This document shows positions 54,051 through 64,000 of a stretch of 64,000 nucleotides of DNA, piece after piece. Location: assembly GCF_014633365.1 (NCBI RefSeq), contig NC_068352.1, forward strand, positions 29,855,310-29,919,309, written 5' to 3'. Every line of letters begins with the position of its first letter. Positions within the stretch are counted from its first letter, which is position 1. The position numbers and the translations under genes were made by a program. The notes beneath the pieces were generated by a model. The model had not been told where the DNA came from. It searched no databases and saw only the letters and a list, made by a program, of their open reading frames with translations. Origin of the DNA: Diospyros lotus. Taxonomy: Eukaryota; Streptophyta; Magnoliopsida; Ericales; Ebenaceae.

Positions 54051-56869
54051 CGAGCATGGGAGCATGTCCACCCTAAAACTTGTTTTTTCTAGTTTTAGAA
54101 TTAAATAAATTTAAGAGAAGACATTGGACAAATTGGGATTAAGAACTATTTGAAAGAGATTTCTTTCAATACATCTAAATTTAATGAAACGATAAAAAAT
54201 TGGCATTTCTAGTGTTTATGGCTCGTTAGTCTTTGAGAATTGAGAGTAGGGTCAGCTCTGGGAATAGGTTTTCTAGGCAGCTGTTAGGGCCCCTTTTTAG
54301 ATCTAATGTCTAGGGACCCTTTCAGCTTAAGATCCTTTCAAATTCAATGCTTAGGCTAGATCCAAATTCAGTGGGTTACAAGTATGCCTACAAGAAAAAT
54401 AAATATATTAAAATTGAAAGGAAAATGTGTTGCTTATGTATATATTATATATAATATTTTATAATAATATTTATAATAAAATTATAAGAGAATTCATATA
54501 GATAATGTTTTATAATATTTTTAAATATAAAAAATTTCATATAAAATTTTGTTTAGAGTCCTTAAAATCTTAAAGCCGGCCTTAATTGAGGGACGAATAT
54601 TTTTAATATGTGACGTTAATCTACCTTAGTTTTAATATGCCAATTTGTTTCTCAACTCGAACATGTGAAAATAGTTTAAGAAAGCATCAAGAACAAGCCC
54701 CCAACTCTTTATCCTTTTTATATTTGAATTGAAAATGTTTAATATCTGATAACAACTAGTTGTTGCAGTTGGTAAAATGGCCGTTCTCATGAAGCATATT
54801 GAATTGACGTGTCTGTTCCTCTTCAGACCTGTGCGTGACAATCAAACAGGACATCGAATCTTGTTCATAGTCCATACAGTTCATGATCTTATTCTTAATA
54901 TTACCAATCATAGCATATATAATTCCTTAATCCAGACAAATTTGAAGTCCAAATATTCATTTTATAACTGATACTGATGAGCTACATGGAGACAACTGAC
55001 CATGAAAAATGGCATTTTGCCCCCTCTATATAGTCTATATACCATGTCTTTTGAACAGCTCCTAGTCTCAATAATTATTTTTCATATTATTTGGGTGTAT
55101 CTACAGATTTCTAAACACACTAGGGGTGACTATTAATACTTGCTAAAATATTAGTTTGGTTAATTTAGTTCAATTACAAAATCAGTTCACAAGGGACAGA
55201 AACAACCAAATTGACTTCATGTGCGGGGTCTTGTCAACACTAGGTGCCATAAGGTATTGGGAAAAAAAATCGTAAGGTTACATCTAATTGCCCTCAAAAG
55301 TCAGTACCCTGTCTCCCTCCCTCTCTCTCTCTCTCTGTTTGATAAGTTGCCAACTACTCCTACTTTCCAGTTGTTACAGATTATTACTTTTCTTTCCCTC
55401 ATGCAATGGACCAACTAGTAGCTTTCTATCTTGTTCTTGATTTGTTTAATCATCCGTGTTTGGTTGTTGGGAAAGTTGTGTGAGAAAATATGGGTTCTCT
55501 AGCTGGCTTTAGCCCTTTTGTCATAGACCATCACTGGGAAGAAGAAGAGCAGGCAGCCATGGGCATGCAATATAGGCTAGCTGGATGAGCTCATAATGGG
55601 AAAGCAGAACTTAGCAACATGGAAAATAAATTTGGCATCTTATATGCTGTGGTTGAATTATTGTGACAGTCAAACTGCAGCTGCAAGTACACAGATATAG
55701 GGTCCAATATTGCCAACTTCAAAAGAACTATGGTGCTTTTCATTGAATTGTAACTGAAAACTCTGGAAGGGAAACTTGATGTTTCAGGCAAGTGCTAGCT
55801 TTAGTACCAGTGATAATTTAGCAATTACAATTAAATCAAATCACTCTGTTAGTCTCTGGTGGTGAAGAAGTCTTGGATTAGTTGGATGTATTATTTGATA
55901 CAATGATCCAAAGAGTTACTTTTAGTTAGCACTAGAATTAGGGTTAAAAAAAGTGTCTGAGACTAATTTCATCGACGTAAGAAACACCATGAGTTATTAT
56001 TTGAAAACGTTAAGATGTTTTAACAATTTTTTGACTTAATTGTCGATTTTGTGATAAAAAATAAGGTAGAATACATCAAACACCTTTGATATTTGATATA
56101 AATACAAGTGATACTTTAAATTTATATCAAATGATCCCTTAGTATTCAATTTATCTCAAATGTTTTGTATATTTAAGAGACATTTAACGTTCACTTAATT
56201 AGAGATAAGAGTAATTTCTAAGACGCGGATGATATACATTATAATTTGATGAAATCTTAAGAATAGTGAATATAATTTACTCTAAAAAATAATAGATACA
56301 GTTGACAGTTTATAATTTAGATAAATATTTTCTTTTTCTTTTTAAATTAATCCTACCCTTAATACTAATCCACGTGTCAAGATGCAAGAAGGAGTGATGA
56401 AATTCTACCATCTTCTTAAATATTAAATATTGTAGAATTGACTCTAAGAGAAGCTGGGGGTCACATGGCAATGATTCAACTAAATATGGAAATCCAGTCT
56501 GGTGGGTGTTCACATGCCATCAACAACAATAATATTTGTTTTTCTTTAATTTATTAAGCAATTAATTTAGAAAGGAACAAAAGCTAGAGCGTGTGATGGT
56601 TTCCCCAAAAGTTGAAGCCCACCTTACCCTTTGAGGCAAACTTGGAGTTGGTGAGGAGAAACCTCAATGCTTGCTTGTACCCAACTAATAAAACTCAACT
56701 TTAAAGTTCGACACTTTCCCAAGGGGATGGCTATCAATATCTCTTTGCTATTCTATTCATGAAAAAGTGGATGCTATGAGTAGTGCTTTATGGCAACTTT
56801 TGGATGTAAAAGTTGAAAAATAAAAATAAAAGATAAGTTATAATAAAAATTAGTTTAGTGTATTTATTA
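54051..56869. other. AT-rich intergenic region
   Basis: No gene was recognised. A (CT)n run lies at about 55315-55336. Short frames at 54777-54971 and 55591-55791 have no features of real genes. Confidence 0.55.
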
Positions 56870-57012
56870 ATTTTGTTAAATATGATCGTAGACCGAGATA
56901 ATTGTCGATTCAAGAGAATTATCAGTATATATGTTCTTTAAATAAGATCATATTTTGTTAAATATGATGATAGATCGAGATAATTGTCGATTCAAGAGAA
57001 TCTTTTGCGTAT
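56870..57012. repeat. Tandem duplication, about 73-bp unit
   Basis: 'ttttgttaaatatgat' and 'cgagataattgtcgattcaagagaat' occur at about 56873-56923 and again at about 56946-57001. Confidence 0.85.
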
Positions 57013-58460
57013 ATATTTAAATGAAAGGCGCAAGAAATACTTTTTTCTTATTTTTAAATAAAATGAAACACAAAAAATGGGACAATTGAATTATAAAAGT
57101 ATAGAAAAACTTGAGATGACACCTTATTAAGAGTATTCATTTTATGGTGACTCTTAACTTTTAATTAATTATAATCATCTTTAATGCTCTATTAACCATC
57201 ATTGTCACATGAGAAAATTGAAGTAAGAAAATGATGAAAAAACTTCCTGGGCCTAAGTGCAAAATGGATCTAAATGCACTATTCGGGTCGCAGCCCATGC
57301 CAATATCCAACCCAAACTTTGCAATAGATGCAAGGGTACCCTTGTAATTTAACAATGGGTGTGATGTCAAATGCAAGGGCATTCTTGTAAACTAAGGGCC
57401 TCAAGAGTCATAGATGCCAATAGCGAAACCTTTTCTTGTGTGTAATATAGTATTTGTTATGCGTGTGTTTTTTGTCTCTAGTTAACGTTATACTTGTTTA
57501 TTTATAGTCTTAACTTGTCAATATGTCGTTCTTTGATTTTTTGATTTTTATTTTATAAATATAATTGCAATAACATATGGGTGAGCCATGTCATGGTTGA
57601 TCATTTGAATTTGGTTTTTGATTTACTAAATTTGCATATATTTAAACCAAAAATAATGGTGATACAAGAAATTATAGGCTAATTATCCAATCAAGGGTTC
57701 GGTAAATGACATTAGCATGCAATTTAGAGTGCTATAAGATCACATAAACATAAAAGAAAAATGGGCAAGTACACTTACCTCCCCTAAGATAAAGCCGAAT
57801 TTAAAGGGTCACTACCGATTTTGAAAAATTATATAAATCTTCATTTGGGTTTAAAAGTTATATATGTTAGTACCCTTATTATTAAATTATAACAATGAAA
57901 ATTTTAAAATATAAAAAATGTCGTATTTGACTTTCCCTTCTTCTCTTCTTTGACAATGGTTGGCAACTATGTGCCCTCCTCTCCCTCATTCCTCTTATGT
58001 TATCAATCTAACGTTTTTGAATTAAACTCAAACTTAACTATCGTTATATTTTTTGTTAATTTAGAGATAGTTGGACCACCATCCCTCTTTCCTTTCCTTA
58101 CTTTGCTTGTGGTATCTAACGATCTCTCTCTAGCCCTTTCTTCCTACTTTATCTAGATCAAATTCTAAATATCATTGATATTTATTTGTAAAATTTTAAC
58201 AAATGCTTGAACTTTGTTAATATATATATATATATATTTATGAAATGGTATAGAAAGGAGAGAGATAGAGAAGATTTAATTGGGAGAGAAATTTTTAAAA
58301 TAAATAAATAAATATTTTATTTAAATTTAAAAAAAATAAAAAAATCTTATAATTTCTTAAAATAGCAAGAAAATTCCCATAATTTAACCCAGCCTCATGA
58401 GGTCAGTATAATTTATTTATTTTAAAAAAGAAAGAGAAGCGTACCATATGACCTAGCTGG
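57013..58460. other. AT-rich intergenic region
   Basis: No gene was seen. It includes a (TA)n run at about 58221-58237. Confidence 0.55.
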
Positions 58461-58485
58461 CATTAAACGTCAACATTTCCAATGT

Positions 58486-58800
58486 GAACTGAACTGACCT
58501 GACCTGAACTGAACTGAACTGCAGCTGCTCGCGCAAAGGACCGAGCATAGAGGAACATTTCTCTTCCTTGTCTGCTGATTATTAATAAATAAATGTAGAA
58601 AAATAAACAAAAAATAAGAGAGAGAGAGAGTGTGAGAACGTGATTCGTCAGATCTAGCTGTAATGGGGCCCACAGCGATGTTTGGACGCGAGTCGCCAAC
58701 AGCGAAGAGTCGGGAGCGGCTGCGATTTTCTGGAGTTTTGGCGGCGAGTAGTGGCGAGAGTGGCACGCGGGGGTGAATAAAGCACTTGTGCGAGGACATT
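58486..58800. other. GC-rich island with a pentanucleotide repeat
   Basis: (GAACT/GACCT)n runs for about 36 bp at 58486-58521. A further GC-rich stretch lies at about 58660-58800, rich in CG dinucleotides and containing GCGGCGAG-type words. It stands out from the AT-rich surroundings. The minus-strand frames of 78 and 117 codons here have no recognisable similarity. It may be a decayed promoter/first exon or part of a DNA element. Confidence 0.45.
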
Positions 58801-59374
58801 TTGGTCTTCTCAGCGCCTACCATTTATTTTATTTTTAGAAATGGCTGTTTATTTGGAATCTGTTAGTTGAATTGAATCTGTCCCAATCTTAGGCGTTCTT
58901 TACTTTTGCTGTAACAATATATATATTTATTTATATAGAAATATTAATACATACATATTATATTAATCTCATTATTTTTTATTAAACGACTTTATGGTTT
59001 AAATTTTAGATAAATAACCAATTGTTAAGCCAATGCGAACGGATTACATGTGCAATGTGATGATATTCTTGTTCTTGGGACTGATTTAATAACCTATTTT
59101 TGGTATAGTCGATGCCTTGACAATGACTTAAGGCTATTGTATGTATGATATAAATATCCAAAATTGAAGGCTCGAATTCTTATTTGGGGCCTAACTTCTG
59201 TTAGGGTTAGCCCATCCTATGGGCTAGTAGACTGTTTGTTGAACGCGTTCGAAAATTTGAAATATCATAAAATTTTGAGTTTAATTCTATCTTCATGCAA
59301 GATTATGCAACCTCGTGGGTTTATCTTAAGGACCAAACTTTGAGATTTGGCTCGCAGTTGTTGTTTCTTAATTA

Positions 59375-60215
59375 TAATAATTAAATTTATTTATTTTAAG
59401 AAATAATTTGGCAGAGTCCAAACAAGAGATCAAGATCCATGGCATCGTAGGAAAGTCAATGGGTGCCGGGCTTGATTCGTTATCCGGGAAAGCTAGAAAG
59501 AAACAGGGAGTCTTTGGATGGCTCTTGAGAGTTTTCGGGAGCCTTGCTCCTTGAAAAGTTTTTAGTAGGCTAGTTTTTCGTTGGGTTTAAAGGGTCTTCG
59601 GATGGGTGGCACCAAATGACTCTACAACAAATGAATAGTTAGAAAGCACGTAGGGAGTTTCTCCACATAGGCCTTTCGATGTCTAAGTCAAATAAAAATG
59701 TCATTAAGTAAAAATATGAATGTATGTATGCATGCAGTATGTTCCCATTTTCCAATGGGTAGTCTCCCAATAGGTTTAGAGTGAATTGGGGTAAAAGTCT
59801 TCAGGTCCTGAGTTTGTGTGTGTGTGTGTGAGAGAGAGAAAGATCCCTTTGTCGTGTAGTAGACGAGTATTTATAGACATTGGTCGTGGAGTCCACATTA
59901 CACATGGTATGCTGATGTGTGTTTTGATTATTTGGGAGAAAAATACATCAGATGAGGCCAGAGGTCCTAGAGATATTTTCGAAGACAGAGTGCCCCGATA
60001 AGTATCCCTTGGATGGGTTTGAAGACTCCTTAGAGTCATCAGATGGCTTGAGCCAAAAAGACTCTTTGGTAAGTCTTGGGCTTCAGAGATGCTATGGATT
60101 AGGTTGCTCTAGAGACTTTGGTTCATAAGACTCTTCAAGGTCATTCGAGTCTTCGACTTTCTATGAGTATTTTAAAGATTTTTGAATTTAATTTTCCTAG
60201 ACATCAACAGCAGCG
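59375..60215. repeat. Dispersed repeat family R, copy 2
   Basis: An uninterrupted copy homologous to 50978-51644 plus 52962-53080 in the same orientation. It contains a (TG)n(AG)n run at about 59815-59838 and ends near 'cctagacatcaacag'. Confidence 0.7.
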
Positions 60216-61383
60216 AACTTGTTCGTATACCTAGGGTCATGGTTAAGGCGGACCATGAGTTTTAAAATAGATGAAACGGTTTAGGTCAAAGATTGTCTAT
60301 GATCAACGACCTCTCTAGTTTTCATGTTAAAAAAAAAACTCTTGTTATATGTGATTGTCATCTCGAGAATAATAATTTTATCATTTAAGAAATTTGTAAT
60401 AGAAGCTGGTGGAGAAATTGAAGAAAACCTAGGTATTTGTTTGGATATAAAATATATATATATATATATATTTGGTGTTTGATTAACAAAAAGATAGAGA
60501 AATATTTTTATAATGAAAATAAAATAACTTATCTATTTAAAATCCATAAATCATTTTTCTATTTATACCAAAAGTAATAAATTATTTTTTATTTCATCAA
60601 AATATTTTTACATATATGTATATCTATAAATAAATACATATATACACTATATATACATATATACATACATGTACATATATATACATAAATATATACATAT
60701 GCACATGCACATACATATACATTCATGATTCATATATACATATATATGTTTATATATGACCAAATTTATATTTTTTCCCTTAAATTTTATCCAAAAAATT
60801 TGTCACTCTCCTTAATTTTAAATTTAATCTATTAAATACTTAATCTTCATAATGCATGACTTATACGCTAGCTGAGTTAGACAGAATAAAATATAAAAAA
60901 AAAAAAAAATCAACCGAACTGATCCTTTCAACAAACTTGACTAAACCAACCAAACCAATAAGCTTTTTATGTAAAGTTAATGGAAGAAAATATGGGTTTG
61001 ACCATTTATAACTATTTTTTAAAAAAATATTTTACAATACAAACACTAAATAATAATTTTTTGGCAATGTAAAATGTTTTGCACAAAAAAAAAAAACCGA
61101 GTTTTTGTGAAAAAAAAAAACTTTAGACAAGCCATAAAATATACTAGAATAAAATTAAATAGGATTGTTAACAAAACTAATTAGGAATTTAAAATTAATG
61201 TAGCCGAAAATACTTAGTTTTAAATGTATTATTTATTAGATGTAAAAATAATTATAATGAATTTTGCATATATGTTAATGTCTTATAATTGTCTAATTTA
61301 TTTAATTATAATGAAATGATAATATTTTCATTAAAAAATAAATAAAATAATTACACTTAGATAGATTATTAGTAAGAGCAAAG
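60216..61383. other. AT-rich intergenic region with TA/ATAC microsatellites
   Basis: A (TA)n run at about 60451-60470 and an irregular (ATACAT)n region at about 60609-60760. No gene was seen. Confidence 0.6.
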
Positions 61384-61420
61384 CATCTTTCCCATATTAG
61401 ATTTTAATATGGGAAAGATG
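61384..61420. repeat. Perfect 16-bp inverted repeat (hairpin)
   Basis: CATCTTTCCCATATTA (61384-61399), a 5-base loop, and TAATATGGGAAAGATG (61405-61420). It is not embedded in any recognised element. Confidence 0.88.
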
Positions 61421-64000
61421 TTTAGTCTTGAGAGTCACCTATTAAGTTAGTTTATCCAACCCAAATTTATAAAACTCCAAATTTAATAAGTGTTTATGAT
61501 TGAATTATTTTCAATAATGAACTTACCCTCTACACTGTATGATTATTGACCCCCATGTAATTATAAAACCTATTGATGTTGTTGGGAAGGGCTGAGTGCT
61601 ATCATTCCAAACTTATGAAAAGTCAAGGTTTTTGTCTTTTGGGAGTAAATTTTGATGATTAAGTTAGTATATGAAATTGAGAGAACAAATAAGATAAAGA
61701 TAAATAGGGTAACAAGAAGGATAGGTGTAATTGCTTACTTTCTTTTGAAGAATTTAAGGTTTACACAACATGATTAGAGATGTCATAAGTGCAATTTTTA
61801 CTACAACTTTACCTAAAACATGACTTTAGGTATAATTTGGACATGGTGCTAGACCTATGTTACTAAATCATTTCGAGGCCTTGGTAGTTAGAATGAAATG
61901 TACTGTCACGTGAAGAATTTAGATACTCTTAACATTTTTCATCTCGATTTCTTGATACTAATCCATGTGTCATTTCAAAATAGATTCATGTGCTCTCTTA
62001 AATTGGTTAACGTATCACTTTGGTATGTAACACAATAATATATATTTACTAATAATTAAAAAAATTAAGAAAATGATTGAAATATGACTCACAAAATGAT
62101 GAAGTTGTTACTTGAGCTTCACATTATACAAAACTAGATTACCCTAAAATGTAGGTTACATTATTAGAAGTGAAAATCTTGCTGGTCACTTCATCTATGA
62201 TTACAAAGCTACAGATTTTAGGCCAATCCATAATGCTCCATCAATGGCTGTTTATTTATTGGATTAACTATATGTGCATGCACAGTGTGTGCTATTGTAT
62301 AAGAACTTTGGTAATTGCAATATGAGTCAAAGCCCTAATCATTTAAGAGGTTGTAAGAAATTCATAAATGCAATTAAAAAATAGTTACTTATGCATATCT
62401 AATAGGGTAACACTAATTATTGTCCTTGATAAGTAATGTATATTATTTTTTAATAATATGTATTTATTAACATTTTATTTTTAATGTTTAAATAATTTTA
62501 TTAGTTAGTTGTAAATATATCTGCATTTTGAACCATTTAATTAATTAATAAAATTGTTTAAATATTGAAAACAAGATACAATAAATACATATTTTTTAAA
62601 AATTAAGGTGCATTTATTATTATTTAATCATTGTTGTTAAAGTATGTCTTAATTTTTATATTTGAGTTCATTATTAGAATTTAACTTAATTCGAATAATT
62701 TGAGAGTTTTTTGGAAACCAATGACAAGCTTTGTGCTAAGGTGATTGTCCCTCACAATATGGAGAAATCGTAAATGACTCTATATAATGTTTCTATTAGA
62801 TAATTTTATTCAAAATAGAGAGAGGGTGATTGAGTGTGTTGGGATTTTTAAAATTATGATATCTGACCGATTGTACTATTTCGATTTTCTTCATAGTGAA
62901 ATTATTTATCTCTTCGTGTTGACATAGATCACACACTATGATTGAACCACGTAAAACTTGTGCTCATTAATTACTTTCTTACTTTGTTTTGCATTGTTAA
63001 TTTTCATGACAATTGCACTAAAAACAATTATTAGCATTGACCATCTAATAAAAGTCTTGTTTGACATTATTATATGTGTTATAAAAATAATATTAATAAA
63101 AATGGTATTTAGTAATTTTTTTATCTTGGGAAACTTGAGGAGTCCTTGCAATACAGTCAACATTTGACGCAACATATCCCACCCTACTCTAAAACCCATG
63201 GTCTACCTCACTTCAGCTTAAGATGTACAGATAAATGAGTCATGGGTTGAAAGTCAAAGGTCTAATCCCCTTGAAATAGATGCATATAATCATAATTTGT
63301 ACTAAGATAAATTCAAATATATGATTTTATGATAATTTAAACTTTTAAATGCGTATAGTGCATCATCTAAGTATAATCCAAAGTGCATTGTAACATGAAC
63401 TTTGCTAATTACAATTGAGTCAAAACTATAATCATTTAAGAGGTTGTAAGAAATCCATAAATGCGAATAACAAACAGTCATTGATGCATCCAAATGCCTA
63501 TCCAAACTTTAACCTCAAGTAAGAGAGGCTTCTTATCACAAAAGTGAAACATGGCAAGTGGAGATTCATAATTAAAATACACTAACAAAGGGACACCAAT
63601 TGATTATATGTTATGCCCACCTTAATGATGTCCTAACCTCACTGTCATTGCGTGCCCTGACCTTTAGCATTTTCCTTTTAGCATTTCTTCTCTGTCAAGA
63701 AGAGCATAATTTTATTCTTGTGAACACATTTTCACAACTTAAAAAAGTCTTCTTATATTGAATATAATGTTGCTTAAAAAACACAAGATTAAGCAAGAGT
63801 CAAGAAAGATTAAGCCAATTCATTTGAGATCGTGCAGATTTACTATTTCTATTAAAAGACTTAACATTTTATGTTTGTTTTCACGTCGAGAGGTTGTTAA
63901 TCCCCTTTTAAAGGAAGCCCTTTTTAAAATACAACTACATGGCCAAACTTGTGTGCACCTCTAACTTTGTATAAGATGAGCCAAACTTAGATTGCTTTGC
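61421..64000. other. AT-rich intergenic region to the window end
   Basis: No gene was recognised. It contains a direct repeat pair of about 94 bp (listed separately). Frames at 62936-63199 and 63758-63964 are in low-complexity AT-rich sequence. Confidence 0.5.
62302..63490. repeat. Direct repeat pair, about 94 bp each, 1.1 kb apart
   Basis: 62302-62395 and 63397-63490 share 'gaactttg', 'gagtcaaa', 'aatcatttaagaggttgtaa' and 'cataaatgc' in order, with roughly 80% identity by eye. Partial similarity extends upstream of both. They may be the ends of an old element or a local duplication. Confidence 0.65.

Noticed and set aside
58470..58823. 117-codon minus-strand frame
   Set aside because: It spans a pentanucleotide repeat and AT-rich sequence. 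No recognised domain, and only the GC-rich part looks unusual.

Overview
This window is nuclear DNA of a flowering plant, most likely a eudicot. The support is GT-AG introns (one of them 9.7 kb), a nuclear light-harvesting gene with a chloroplast transit peptide, a mitochondrial-type HSP90 in 20 exons, an intronless P-class pentatricopeptide-repeat (PPR) gene, and AT-rich intergenic DNA packed with plant LTR, LINE, Harbinger and MITE sequences. The sequence alone does not give the species.

Layout. 1-2400: AT-rich intergenic DNA. 2805-13503 (+): a 125-residue SAM-domain protein in three coding exons. Its first coding intron holds a solo LTR (4208-4678), a non-autonomous LTR element (5835-9199) with an RTE-type LINE fragment inside it, and older gag-like remnants. 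15207-16231 (+): LHCB2, the light-harvesting chlorophyll a/b protein of photosystem II. 18238-19279: a 1-kb non-autonomous Harbinger relative. 20193-22952 (+): a 919-residue PPR protein. 24028-29153: a MITE, decayed Ty3/gypsy sequence and three solo LTRs, one nested in another. 29320-33939: a 4.6-kb PIF/Harbinger element with both genes present but broken. 33974-35408 (+): a tentative two-exon small gene. 37361-37726 (+): a 121-residue plant protein of unknown function. 37974-38810: a MITE just upstream of HSP90. 39033-46167 (+): an organellar HSP90 (HSP90-6/Hsp89.1 type, 799 aa), reconstructed exon by exon. 46168-64000: I find no convincing gene, only a MULE-like element, a Harbinger MITE, a copia-like solo LTR carrying an array of GTCGAC motifs, dispersed and tandem repeats, and AT-rich DNA.

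The four recognised genes, the 121-residue gene and the tentative small gene all lie on the + strand as separate plant transcription units. They are not an operon. From memory, the SAM-domain and HSP90-6 genes are neighbours in Arabidopsis (At3g07760/At3g07770). If that is right, this is a conserved block that has been spread out by transposons, LHCB2 and the PPR gene.

I found no clearly new biological system. The observations most worth following up are the three-tier Harbinger family, a GC-AG intron inside the HSP90 ATP-binding motif, a heat-shock element beside a MITE in the HSP90 promoter, the tentative small gene with a G-quadruplex motif next to its splice donor, and the GTCGAC-rich LTR.
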